Source: Ruminococcus sp.
GTDB lineage: Bacteria; Bacillota_A; Clostridia; Oscillospirales; Acutalibacteraceae
Direction of reading: 5' to 3'
Length of the DNA: 12,223 nucleotides
Assembly: GCA_017481395.1 (NCBI GenBank)
Contig: JAFUPE010000024.1
Coordinates: 1 to 12,223 of the forward strand
Shown here piece after piece: positions 1 to 7,668 of this stretch; position 1 is the first letter of the stretch, and every line of letters starts with the position of its first letter. Below the pieces are notes generated by a model. It was not told the DNA's origin. It was given only the letters and a program-made list of their open reading frames with translations, and made no database searches. Made by a program: the position numbers and the translations under genes.

Positions 1-148
1 CCCGTGAATGTCGCGTTAAGACAGAGGGTTTGTTGGAACCTGTAAGCGGTGTAGGGCAATAGCCCTCGCAATTTGAGTGGTACCGCGGCTTAGAATTGTT
101 TTTTCAGTCGTCTCAAGGTTTTTGCTTTGAGACGGCTTTTTATTTTTT
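1..148 (+). promoter_or_regulatory. T-box riboswitch, 3' part (5' end outside the window)
   Basis: A T-box leader senses uncharged tRNA and decides whether transcription continues into the downstream gene. The T-box sequence lies at 70-88, with the tRNA-acceptor bulge TGGTACC at 78-84. The antiterminator can be drawn exactly: 73-77 pairs with 112-116 below the bulge, and 85-87 pairs with 109-111 above it. Those 3' bases are also the left arm of the terminator at 107-136, so the two structures exclude each other, as in the known mechanism. A GC-rich hairpin at 46-69 (arms 46-48/67-69 and 53-57/62-66) fits stem III just upstream. The TGGT bulge would pair with a tRNA ending ACCA, so the discriminator base is expected to be A. 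Stem I with the specifier codon lies before base 1, so the amino acid sensed cannot be read here. Confidence 0.93.
107..148 (+). terminator. Leader terminator of the T-box
   Basis: A 12-bp stem (107-118 with 125-136, including two G-T pairs) has a 6-nt loop and is followed by a T-rich run at 137-148. It is an intrinsic terminator placed 35 nt before the downstream start codon. Its left arm is shared with the T-box antiterminator, so it is the off state of the riboswitch rather than the end of an upstream gene. Confidence 0.93.
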
Positions 149-182
149 ATTACTATATTTCAGTAAAGGAGAGGATCCAAAA

Positions 183-2477
183 ATGTCACAGAATTTAATG
201 ATTGATGAAAGAATAAAAGAGGTGGCAAACCGAATTAAAAGCGTTCGTGAGGATTTAGGCTTTACAGTTGAGCAAATGGCTAAAAAAACAAGCACAACCC
301 CCGAGGAGTACAGACTCCTTGAGTCAGGTCAGTCTGATTTCAGTTTTACGTTTATATATAAGTTTGCCAATGCATGTTCTATTGATATTACAGATATTAT
401 GGAAGGTACCAGCCCTCTGCTTACGCAGTATAGTGTTGTGAGAAAAGGCGAAGGTATGCCCTTTGCAAGACGCGAGGGCTTTAAGTATTATAACTTGGCA
501 CCTGCTTTTAAAAATAAGCTTGCCGAGCCTTTTCACGTTGTTATTCCTTATTCTGAGCAAGCTCAGAACGAGCCCATGCACCTTTCTACTCATACAGGAC
601 ATGAAATTGATATAGTTATCAAGGGCAGTATGAAAATTCAGGTGGGCGACAGATACGAAATTTTACATGAGGGCGACAGCATCTACTACGACAGCTCGAT
701 TCCTCATGATGAGCGTGCAATCGGCGGAAGTGACTGCGAGATTTATGCAATCGTTATCAATCCCGACACCAACGGCATGGCAAATTACGAGGAAAAGGTA
801 ATTGCAGCTACCACTACAAATACAGACCTTGCAAAGCTCGAAAATCCTGTTTACGAAAAGTTTATCACAACCGAAACTGACGAAAACGGCGTGCTTTCTG
901 GCATTAGCTTTAAAAACGAAGATAAGTTTAACTTTGCCTTTGATGTTATCGATGGTTTAGCCGCAAAATGTCCTGATAAAACTGCTATGGTTCACCTTAC
1001 CAATACAAAGCAGGAGCGTGTTTTCACATACAAGGATTTGATGGAATACTCTAATATGACAGCTAACTACTTTGAGTCCTTGGGAATTAAAAAGGGCGAC
1101 AGGGTTATGCTTGTGTTAAAGCGTCATTATCAGTTCTGGTTCTCTATTCTTGCGCTTCACAAAATTGGTGCTATTGCAATTCCTGCAACAAACCTTTTAA
1201 AAGAGCACGACTTTGAGTATCGCTTCAATGCCGCAGGTGTTAAGGCTATTATCTGTACTGCAGACGGTGAAACTGCAGACGAAGCTGACAAGGCAGCAGT
1301 CAATAGCCCCACACTTACAGTTAAGGTAAGCGTTAACGGCAAGCGTGAAGGCTGGCACAGCTTTGAGGAAGAGTTCGAGAAGTTCTCTCATAACTACAAG
1401 AGAACTGAGGAGTCGCCCTGTGGCAATGACCCTCTCATTATGTTTTTCACCTCAGGTACCACAGGTAACCCCAAAATTGCCGAGCATAATCATATGTATC
1501 CTCTCGGTCACTTTATCACCGCTAAGTATTGGCATAATGTAGACCCCAACGGCATGCACTTTACAATTTCCGACACAGGCTGGGGTAAGGCTCTGTGGGG
1601 TAAGCTTTACGGTCAGTGGCTTTGCGAAACCGCAGTATTTACCTATGACTTCGATCGTTTCGATGCTGACGATATCCTGCCCCTGTTCAAAAAGTACGGC
1701 ATCACAACCTTCTGTGCACCGCCTACAATGTATCGCTTCTTTATCCGTCAGGATTTGTCCAAGTATGACTTAAGCTCTGTTAAGTATGCAACTGTTGCTG
1801 GCGAGGCGTTAAACCCCGAGGTTTATCACCAGTTCTTAAAGGCAACAGGCATCAGCCTTATGGAAGGCTACGGTCAGACCGAAACCACCCTTACAATCGG
1901 TAACTTTGTTGGCACCGAGGTCAAGGTTGGTTCTATGGGTAAACCAAGTCCCCTTTATGACATTCAGATTCTTGACAAGGAAGGCAACCCCTGCAAAGCA
2001 GGTGACATCGGTGAAATCTGCGTTAAGACAGATAAAAACACACCCTGCGGTCTGTTTATGGGCTATTACCTTGATGACGACCTTACTACAAAGGTATGGC
2101 ACGACGGTTATTATCACACAGGTGATACAGCCTGGATGGACACAGACGGCAACTTCTGGTTTGTTGGTCGTGTTGATGATGTTATCAAGTCTTCGGGCTA
2201 TCGTATCGGACCCTTTGAGATTGAGTCTGTTATCATGGAGCTTCCTTATGTTCTTGAATGTGCAGTTACTGCCGCACCCGATGAAATCCGCGGTCAGGTA
2301 GTTAAGGCAACAATTATCCTCACTCAGGGCACACAGGAAAGCGATGCTCTTAAGAAGGAAATTCAGGAGTATGTTAAGAAGCGTACAGCTCCTTACAAGT
2401 ATCCCAGAATCGTTAATTTTGTTGACTCCTTGCCCAAGACAATCAGTGGCAAAATCATCCGTGCAAAAATTAAATAA
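183..2477 (+). CDS. XRE helix-turn-helix / cupin / acyl-CoA synthetase fusion protein (764 aa)
   Basis: The start at 183 is preceded by AAAGGAGAGG at 165-174. The reading frame is open further upstream, but only through the riboswitch terminator. Residues about 8-70 form an XRE-type helix-turn-helix. Residues about 80-195 are a small cupin with H133, H137, H140, E141 and H175 as candidate metal ligands or pocket residues. From about 225 to the end is a complete ANL-family adenylate-forming enzyme: P-loop TSGTTGNPK 423-431, YGQTE 563-567, TGD 646-648, hinge GRVDDVIKSSGYRI 662-675 and the catalytic lysine near 757 in PKTISGKIIR. It should activate a carboxylic acid with ATP and CoA; sequence style is closest to medium-chain/acetyl-type acyl-CoA synthetases. 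The acid is unknown. The HTH-cupin part may bind DNA and sense a small ligand, or may only be allosteric. A T-box controls it, suggesting a substrate linked to amino acid metabolism (inference). It is monocistronic. Confidence 0.9.
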   Translation: MSQNLMIDERIKEVANRIKSVREDLGFTVEQMAKKTSTTPEEYRLLESGQSDFSFTFIYKFANACSIDITDIMEGTSPLLTQYSVVRKGEGMPFARREGFKYYNLAPAFKNKLAEPFHVVIPYSEQAQNEPMHLSTHTGHEIDIVIKGSMKIQVGDRYEILHEGDSIYYDSSIPHDERAIGGSDCEIYAIVINPDTNGMANYEEKVIAATTTNTDLAKLENPVYEKFITTETDENGVLSGISFKNEDKFNFAFDVIDGLAAKCPDKTAMVHLTNTKQERVFTYKDLMEYSNMTANYFESLGIKKGDRVMLVLKRHYQFWFSILALHKIGAIAIPATNLLKEHDFEYRFNAAGVKAIICTADGETADEADKAAVNSPTLTVKVSVNGKREGWHSFEEEFEKFSHNYKRTEESPCGNDPLIMFFTSGTTGNPKIAEHNHMYPLGHFITAKYWHNVDPNGMHFTISDTGWGKALWGKLYGQWLCETAVFTYDFDRFDADDILPLFKKYGITTFCAPPTMYRFFIRQDLSKYDLSSVKYATVAGEALNPEVYHQFLKATGISLMEGYGQTETTLTIGNFVGTEVKVGSMGKPSPLYDIQILDKEGNPCKAGDIGEICVKTDKNTPCGLFMGYYLDDDLTTKVWHDGYYHTGDTAWMDTDGNFWFVGRVDDVIKSSGYRIGPFEIESVIMELPYVLECAVTAAPDEIRGQVVKATIILTQGTQESDALKKEIQEYVKKRTAPYKYPRIVNFVDSLPKTISGKIIRAKIK

Positions 2478-2490
2478 GTATAAAAAACGA

Positions 2491-2525
2491 AAGCTTCCTT
2501 TGATTTACTCAAAGGAAGCTTTTTT
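2491..2525. terminator. Strong, probably bidirectional, intrinsic terminator
   Basis: A perfect 12-bp inverted repeat (2491-2502 with 2510-2521) with a 7-nt loop lies 14 bases after the synthetase stop and is followed by T2520-T2525. On the opposite strand the same stem is followed by a T run (complement of the A-rich 2483-2489), so it can also stop transcription of the convergent dockerin gene, whose stop codon is about 80 bases away. Confidence 0.88.
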
Positions 2526-2604
2526 GTAGGGGAGGGGAGCCCCCGAATTGTTTAGCTTAAACGTAAGGTTTCAAGAGATAAAACGGCTTTGCTGCAAATG
2601 ATAA

Positions 2605-4152
2605 TCATTGAAGTTTGGCAAGGGATTTCTGAATTGCCGTTGTGTCTTTAATTGTAATTATTCCGTCGCTATTAAAGTCGGCGGCATTTTTGGCAGCTCC
2701 ACCAAGTTTTGCTATGTTTGCAATGTGCTTTTGGATAGCGGTGGCATCTTTGATGGTGACTTTGCCGTCTTGGTTTGCGTCGCCGATAAGCACGTCTATC
2801 TTATCAAGATGCCCGTTAAGAAGATATGCTTTATAGTCGTATTTGTCATTGACAGTTGTGCCAAACTCAAAACAAGCGTTGTGGACAATGTATTTTTTAA
2901 TATCCAAGGTTCTGCGGTTTGTATCAGAGAAATAAATGATTTCGCAGTTTTCGGGAATATTGGCAGCGTAAAGTGTGCCTTCTTCAGAAGTTGCCACAAA
3001 TGAAAGCTCCTGAGATTCGGTTATTTCGTCAGAGCCGTACGTGTAGGTAATGTTAATAGGTGAGCGATTGAATCTTTCTAAGAAGTATACGGTGATTTCG
3101 CCTTCGTTGACGGAGGAGTATTTAGACTCAGGGATTGTTCCAAGCTGGCGTGTGCTATAAAAAACTTCGCCTTTTTCAGGTGTAGTGCCATATTCGCCGT
3201 CGCCGTAATAGTAGTACCAATCGCCGTATATATATGTGTTGTCCCAAGTGATTTCGGTTTTGTCGTAGTTGATAACATAAATCATACCGTCAAAGCTTTC
3301 GATACCATCGGGATAAAGGGGATTTTCGCCGGGTTTGTATCCGTCCAGACTTATAACGTCAGTTTGCTTGGCGGGAGCTGTCAGAATATCACCTGCACTT
3401 GTTTGGTCATCAATATAGTTGTTCCATATTATATGGGGTACGTCCTTTGGCACATCGAAGCTGTAAATACCGCCCATTATGCCGAATACATAGTAACCTG
3501 GGTAGTAGTTTTCACATTTGTTTGTGCCTTCCCACCAGTAAAGACCAGCTCCGCGTGACAGTATATTCTCCCAATCTTCCGGCATATAGAAGTAGTATCG
3601 GTTGGTTTCAAGCTTGGGGGCAGGGTTTTCACCGCCAAAAGAACGGCTTGTGAAAAACTCCTCGCCTTTTTCTTCGTAAAGTCCATATTCGCCGTTGCCG
3701 TAGTAATAGTACCAATTACCGTAACACTCGATTTGATATGATGGTATATAGTCTGTTGTTCTGTCGTGATCAACTACATATATCTTGTTTTTATGGTTAA
3801 ATGTATCAGTATAACAAGAAAATCTGTATTCGTTATTATTGGTTGTGTTTTCATTAAAATCAACACCGTTGTTCCACATGATGTATTCAACATCTTCGGG
3901 AACATCGTAGTAGTAAAGTCCCTTTACATCTGCTTTTGTACACTCAACACCCGGAAAACTCGACTGAGCACCTGTGCCGTTCCACCAATAAATGTAAGCG
4001 GTAGAAGAATATTCGTTCTCCCATTCTTCTGGCAGATAAAAGTAGTAGCGGTTGGTTTTTAATTCTTCGGTATTTTCTGCTGAAACACTAACCATAGAAA
4101 ATGCCGAGAAAATCATAATTACCGCTAATATAAGGCATAAATATCGTTTCAT
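2605..4152 (-). CDS. Secreted dockerin protein with two aromatic-rich modules (515 aa)
   Basis: Residues 1-25 are a classic signal peptide (MKRY then a hydrophobic core, likely cleavage after VSVSA). Two homologous modules follow, about 32-173 and 181-337. Each opens with TNRYYFY(L/M)PE(E/D)WEN, then a WWxGT motif, a (S/F)DVP/YYDVP motif with IxWNN, and closes with the WYYYYGxGEYG signature before EKGE. Segment 350-455 is beta-rich and more divergent. Residues about 456-515 are a type I dockerin with two calcium-binding repeats, GDANQDGKVTIKDATAIQKH and ADFNSDGIITIKDTTAIQKS. The dockerin should anchor the protein to a cohesin on a scaffoldin or cell-surface protein. The aromatic modules look like carbohydrate-binding or surface-adhesion domains, possibly starch-binding (inference). 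No glycoside hydrolase catalytic domain is visible. The start is supported by AAGGAGG and a promoter immediately upstream. The gene stands alone. Confidence 0.88.
   Translation of the reverse strand: MKRYLCLILAVIMIFSAFSMVSVSAENTEELKTNRYYFYLPEEWENEYSSTAYIYWWNGTGAQSSFPGVECTKADVKGLYYYDVPEDVEYIMWNNGVDFNENTTNNNEYRFSCYTDTFNHKNKIYVVDHDRTTDYIPSYQIECYGNWYYYYGNGEYGLYEEKGEEFFTSRSFGGENPAPKLETNRYYFYMPEDWENILSRGAGLYWWEGTNKCENYYPGYYVFGIMGGIYSFDVPKDVPHIIWNNYIDDQTSAGDILTAPAKQTDVISLDGYKPGENPLYPDGIESFDGMIYVINYDKTEITWDNTYIYGDWYYYYGDGEYGTTPEKGEVFYSTRQLGTIPESKYSSVNEGEITVYFLERFNRSPINITYTYGSDEITESQELSFVATSEEGTLYAANIPENCEIIYFSDTNRRTLDIKKYIVHNACFEFGTTVNDKYDYKAYLLNGHLDKIDVLIGDANQDGKVTIKDATAIQKHIANIAKLGGAAKNAADFNSDGIITIKDTTAIQKSLAKLQ
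3168..3228 (-). repeat. Intragenic direct repeat, copy in module 2 of the dockerin protein
   Basis: This 61-base stretch encodes the end of the second aromatic module (around GDWYYYYGDGEYG). It aligns without gaps to 3663-3723 with clearly higher identity than the rest of the modules, supporting origin of the two modules by internal duplication. Confidence 0.75.
3663..3723 (-). repeat. Intragenic direct repeat, copy in module 1 of the dockerin protein
   Basis: This is the partner of 3168-3228, about 495 bases away. It encodes GNWYYYYGNGEYG and the following EKGE of the first module. The core of the repeat is nearly identical between copies at the nucleotide level. Confidence 0.75.
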
Positions 4153-4187
4153 AATAATCCTCCTTTTCGGTTTGTTCTGTCAATTAA

Positions 4188-4216
4188 ATTATAAGGCAAC
4201 GGCGGTCTATAATCAA
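4188..4216 (-). promoter_or_regulatory. Sigma-A-type promoter of the dockerin gene
   Basis: Read on the minus strand, TTGATT (4216-4211) is followed after 17 bases by a perfect TATAAT (4193-4188). Transcription would begin near 4181, giving a leader of about 28 nt that contains the AAGGAGG ribosome binding site. It lies between the mutS2 terminator and the gene, so the dockerin gene is its own transcription unit. Confidence 0.8.
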
Positions 4217-4270
4217 TAGACGAAAAATACAAGGTTTGTAAGATGTGTTTAGGTAAGTTGCATATAGACA

Positions 4271-4306
4271 AACACAAAACCCCGCTGTAAAGCGAGGTTT
4301 TGTGTT
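4271..4306 (-). terminator. Terminator of the phoH-mutS2 operon
   Basis: The arms 4291-4306 and 4271-4286 enclose a 4-nt loop. In the minus-strand transcript all 16 positions pair (one U-G). The core GC stem is followed by TTTTGTGTTTGT, a usable U-rich tail. In the plus direction one pair becomes a C-A mismatch and no T run follows, so it is oriented for mutS2, which ends at 4343. Confidence 0.85.
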
Positions 4307-4342
4307 AAAATTATAATTGGAATTGCTGACTGTGGTTAAAGG

Positions 4343-6700
4343 TTACTTAAGTTCTGCTATGGTGACGCCTGCTTCGCCTTCACCGAAGGTACCAAGGCGG
4401 AAGGATTTAACTGCCTTGTGGTGGCGGAGGAAATTCTGGATTTCTTTTCGTAAAACACCTGTACCCTTACCGTGGATAATGGTAAGCTTTTCTGTGCGGC
4501 GTAATATCGCGGTATCTATGGCAGAATCTACAGCCATAATTGCTTCAACGGCTGTTTGACCTCTTACGTCTATTTCACTTATTCCTCGGGTGTCAAGGGT
4601 AGGACGAATATCTTTGGTAATAGCTTTACCGCCTATTTTAATTTTTTCATCCTTCATAAGACGCAGGTTAGAAATTTTGACCCTTGTTTTAATGACACCT
4701 GCCTGTACCATTACCTGAGTGTCACCCTCTTTGGGAGTTTCAAGCAAGGTGGCTTTTTTGTCGATATCGTAAATAAGAACGGTGTCGCCTTTTTTTAGGG
4801 GGCGTGGAAGTACATAGCCGTCGTTCTTTGTTTTTGCAATGGGGTCAGCCTCGTCTTCCATTTTACGCATTGCCTGCCTTAGCTTTGCTTTATCGTCTGC
4901 AGTAAGCTCTGCTTTTTTCTTGAGGCTTTCGATTTCCTCAATTAATGTGTCAGCCTGTGCCTTTGTACGGCTTAAAATAAGCTGTGCCTCGTGCTTTGCA
5001 CGCGAAAGCTCTGATTCCGCTTGCTTTCGTACACGTTCTAATTCTATCTGTGCTTTTTGCTTGTCGGCATTTGCTTTTGCCGAGGTTTTTCGAGCTTCTT
5101 CAAGTTCTCTTTGAAGCTCCTGTCGTCTGTCCTCCAAAGACTCTACCGCCGCCTCAAAACGTCGGCTTTCGCTTGATACAAGCTCTCTTGCCTTGTCTAC
5201 AAGCTCTTTTTCCATACCTAAACGTTCGGAAATTGCAAAAGCATTACTTTTGCCGGGAATGCCGATTAAAAGCTTATATGTAGGCTTAAGGGTGGCTACA
5301 TCAAATTCGCAGCAACCGTTTTCTACTCTATCTGTTCTAAGGGCATATTCCTTAAGCTCGGCATAGTGAGTTGTAGAGGCGATTTTTGCACCCTTACCTC
5401 GAAGCTCATCAAGGATTGCAACAGCTAAAGCCGCACCCTCAACAGGGTCGGTGCCTGCACCAAGCTCGTCAATGAGCACTAAGCTTCTGTTATCTGCAGC
5501 CTTTAATATCGAAACAATGTTTGTCATATGAGCCGAAAAGGTGGACAAGGATTGCTCAATGCTTTGTTCGTCGCCTATATCAACAAGCACCTTTTCGAAG
5601 GTGGATATTTCACTTCCGTCCTCACAAGGTATCATAAGTCCGCACATAGCCATAAGTGTGAAAAGTCCAACGGTTTTTATGGAAACGGTTTTACCGCCTG
5701 TATTAGGGCCTGTAATAACCAAAGTGTCGAAATCTTTGCCAAGAGAAATATCGGTAGCAACAACGTTTTTTGCGTCAATTAACGGGTGGCGTGCTGATTT
5801 TAAATTTATAATGCCTTTGTTGTTGATTTTCGGCACAGACGCCTTCATTTTGTAGCCTAAATTAGCCTTGGCAAAAATCAGATTAAGCTCTACAAGGGCG
5901 TTGTAGCTTTCGCTTATAGTATCGGCGTTTGCTCCCGCCTCGCTTGAAAGCTCAAAGAGGATGCGCTCAATTTCGGCTTCTTCCTTGGACTCTAAAACCC
6001 TTATGTCGTTGTTTGCTTGCACAACACCCATAGGCTCTACAAAAACAGTAGCACCTGATGAAGATGTATCGTGAACAAGTCCGGGGATTGCTGAACGGCA
6101 CTCAGCTTTCACAGGCACTACAAATCTGCCGCTTCGCTGAGTGATAATACTGTCCTGTAAAAATTTCTGATAAGAGGAGGAACGTACAATTTTGTCTAAA
6201 ATTTCCCTTGCCTTTGATGCCGCCTGACGTTTTTTACGACGGATATCGTAAAGTGCAGGGGAGGCATTGTCGGCAATTTCCTCTTCACTTAAAATTGCAG
6301 TGGTGATTTTTTCTTCCAAGTATTTGTTGGGTGAGAGCTTTTCGAAAAGCAGATTGAGAGAAGTCTCGATTGAAGCTGATTTGTTTCTCCATTCCTTGAC
6401 ACCTCTGATGATTCTTAAGGTTTCAGAAACTCTGAGGAGTTCGGTGGTGCTCATAACGCCGCCTGCTTCGCCTCGCCTTAAGGCACTCATCGGATTTTTG
6501 ATTCCGCCGAATGAGGGCGTGCCAAATCTGCCCGAGAGAATAAAGGCGTCTTCTGTAAGCTTCATTTGCTCCTCAACCTCAAAAAGTCCCCACGATGGTT
6601 CTATTTCCAAGGCTTTTGCCTGTGCATCCTCGCATGAGGTAAGGTCTGAGAGCATCTTTAAAATTTTATCAAGCTCTAAGGCTTTGTAATGTTTGTTCAT
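4343..6700 (-). CDS. mutS2: MutS2 family ATPase/endonuclease
   Basis: At 785 aa this is a full-length MutS2. The N-terminal core/clamp region (1-300) is followed by the ABC-type ATPase with Walker A GPNTGGKT 331-338, signature region STFSAHMTN 386-394 and Walker B LVLIDELGAGTDP 407-419. A charged coiled coil spans about 510-620, a KOW-like segment about 634-680, and a C-terminal Smr nuclease domain about 708-785 with DVRG 711-714 and IIHGKGTGVLR. It lacks the mismatch-recognition N-terminal domain of MutS. MutS2 proteins are known for suppressing homologous recombination by cutting branched DNA and, in Bacillus, for rescuing collided ribosomes by splitting them; which applies here is not visible. 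It starts 17 bases after recO with only a weak ribosome binding site, so coupling to recO is likely, and it is the last gene of the operon. Confidence 0.96.
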   Translation of the reverse strand: MNKHYKALELDKILKMLSDLTSCEDAQAKALEIEPSWGLFEVEEQMKLTEDAFILSGRFGTPSFGGIKNPMSALRRGEAGGVMSTTELLRVSETLRIIRGVKEWRNKSASIETSLNLLFEKLSPNKYLEEKITTAILSEEEIADNASPALYDIRRKKRQAASKAREILDKIVRSSSYQKFLQDSIITQRSGRFVVPVKAECRSAIPGLVHDTSSSGATVFVEPMGVVQANNDIRVLESKEEAEIERILFELSSEAGANADTISESYNALVELNLIFAKANLGYKMKASVPKINNKGIINLKSARHPLIDAKNVVATDISLGKDFDTLVITGPNTGGKTVSIKTVGLFTLMAMCGLMIPCEDGSEISTFEKVLVDIGDEQSIEQSLSTFSAHMTNIVSILKAADNRSLVLIDELGAGTDPVEGAALAVAILDELRGKGAKIASTTHYAELKEYALRTDRVENGCCEFDVATLKPTYKLLIGIPGKSNAFAISERLGMEKELVDKARELVSSESRRFEAAVESLEDRRQELQRELEEARKTSAKANADKQKAQIELERVRKQAESELSRAKHEAQLILSRTKAQADTLIEEIESLKKKAELTADDKAKLRQAMRKMEDEADPIAKTKNDGYVLPRPLKKGDTVLIYDIDKKATLLETPKEGDTQVMVQAGVIKTRVKISNLRLMKDEKIKIGGKAITKDIRPTLDTRGISEIDVRGQTAVEAIMAVDSAIDTAILRRTEKLTIIHGKGTGVLRKEIQNFLRHHKAVKSFRLGTFGEGEAGVTIAELK

Positions 6701-6717
6701 AGTAAGTACCTGTACTC

Positions 6718-7479
6718 TTAACTGCTGACTGTTTTATAAAACTGTAATGTGGCGAAGCTTCGATCTACCTTTCGGCTTAAGTATTCCTCGGTAATGTCGC
6801 TGAGCCTTTTAAGGGATTCCTCGGAAAGGGAAAAGGAAAAAAGCTTTTTATCCTCGGAAAATACAAGGTGACGAAGTGCTAAGGCTATGCTTTTGCTGAT
6901 TTTTGTACCTTGTGGAAGAGGATTTTTCTCAAAGCAATCCTTGCAGAAAAGCTGACCGCTTAAAAGAAAGTACATCTCTTCTGCCTCGTATACGCCGCAC
7001 TTGGGACACATCAATAAATCGGGCATATAGCCTGAAATTGAGGCAAGCCTCATTTCCACCGCCGCTTTTATTAAAAGCTCAGGCACTTCTTCCTTTGAAA
7101 GCAGATAAAGTGCATTTAAAATAAGCCTTAAGTGCTCCTCGGCTTCTTGCTCCATAGGGCACACAGCCGCCGCAACCTCGCAGAAATATTCTGCTAAAGA
7201 AAGCTTTGTAAGCTCTTTTTTTAGGTCAGAAAACATACTGAGAAGCTTTGAGCTTTCGACGGTGTAGTAGTCCTTTTTGCTTTTGTAAAGGGTAAATTCA
7301 GAGTAGCATAAAAGCCCTGTGGCAGGTGAGTTGGGGCTTTTGATGTTTTTACCCTGACGCACAAAAGCACGAATTACGCCGGCCTGACGGGTTAGTATTG
7401 TAACGAGTCTGTCCTGCTCACCGATATTCTGTTGTTTTATTATCAGTCCGTCTGTTTTTATCTTCTTCGTTTGCATCAT
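6718..7479 (-). CDS. recO: DNA repair/recombination mediator RecO
   Basis: RecO works with RecR to load RecA onto SSB-coated single-stranded DNA and to anneal strands. The N-terminal OB-fold begins with KTDGLIIKQQNIGEQDRLVTIL, and a zinc finger of the CxxC...CxxC type lies at 158/161/179/182 (CPKC and CKDC) in the 253-aa form. I chose the ATG ATG pair at 7479/7476 because family homology begins a few residues later; an in-frame TTG at 7509 would add 10 residues without homology. No Shine-Dalgarno precedes either start. The start lies inside yqzL in a different frame, giving an overlap of 62 bases, so translation is probably coupled to yqzL. Confidence 0.93.
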   Translation of the reverse strand: MMQTKKIKTDGLIIKQQNIGEQDRLVTILTRQAGVIRAFVRQGKNIKSPNSPATGLLCYSEFTLYKSKKDYYTVESSKLLSMFSDLKKELTKLSLAEYFCEVAAAVCPMEQEAEEHLRLILNALYLLSKEEVPELLIKAAVEMRLASISGYMPDLLMCPKCGVYEAEEMYFLLSGQLFCKDCFEKNPLPQGTKISKSIALALRHLVFSEDKKLFSFSLSEESLKRLSDITEEYLSRKVDRSFATLQFYKTVSS

Positions 7480-7582
7480 CGTTATTATAAGGAGAAGCTG
7501 CGTCAGCAAGGGATTTGAAGTTCAGGTAGTCCTGTACCTTTCCTGTTGCCGCAAAAATCTCCCAAGCTTTGTTTTTGTCCAT
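7418..7582 (-). CDS. yqzL: YqzL-family small protein (54 aa), overlapping recO
   Basis: This small gene begins MDKNKAWEIFAATGKVQDYL and ends at a TGA at 7418-7420. The N-terminal pattern W-x-x-F-x-x-TG-x-x-x-x-Y matches the short YqzL proteins that sit between era and recO in many Firmicutes, and it occupies exactly that position here. The start has an AGGTGA sequence 6-7 bases upstream (about 7594-7589). The C-terminal third is hydrophilic (NNDDANEEDKNRR) and is encoded by the bases that also encode the first residues of RecO. The function of YqzL is not established. It follows era by 86 bases, the longest gap inside this operon. Confidence 0.85.
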   Translation of the reverse strand: MDKNKAWEIFAATGKVQDYLNFKSLADAASPYNNDDANEEDKNRRTDNKTTEYR

Positions 7583-7668
7583 ATACCATCACCTGACTTT
7601 AGTATACCTTAAAGCACAGGGTGATATAGAGGGGATTTTGTTGTTGGGTTTAATTTCCTTTGTTTATA

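Noticed and set aside
96..182. N-terminal 29-residue extension of the synthetase fusion gene
   Set aside because: This in-frame stretch covers the T-box terminator hairpin and its T run; a strong ribosome binding site precedes the ATG at 183.
2597..2609. Perfect 13-bp palindrome AATGATAATCATT, matching the centre of the Fur box consensus
   Set aside because: It overlaps the stop codon of the dockerin gene and lies between two convergent 3' ends, with no promoter for it to control. The outer bases of the 19-bp consensus do not match. Chance palindrome is more likely.
4839..5114. Plus-strand open frames inside mutS2, and similar frames opposite other genes
   Set aside because: They are low-complexity mirror images of the conserved minus-strand coding sequences, without ribosome binding sites or recognisable domains.
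7601..7606. Minus-strand TATACT upstream of yqzL, as an internal promoter
   Set aside because: Transcription would begin at about the Shine-Dalgarno sequence of yqzL, leaving no room for translation initiation, and there is no -35 or extended -10.
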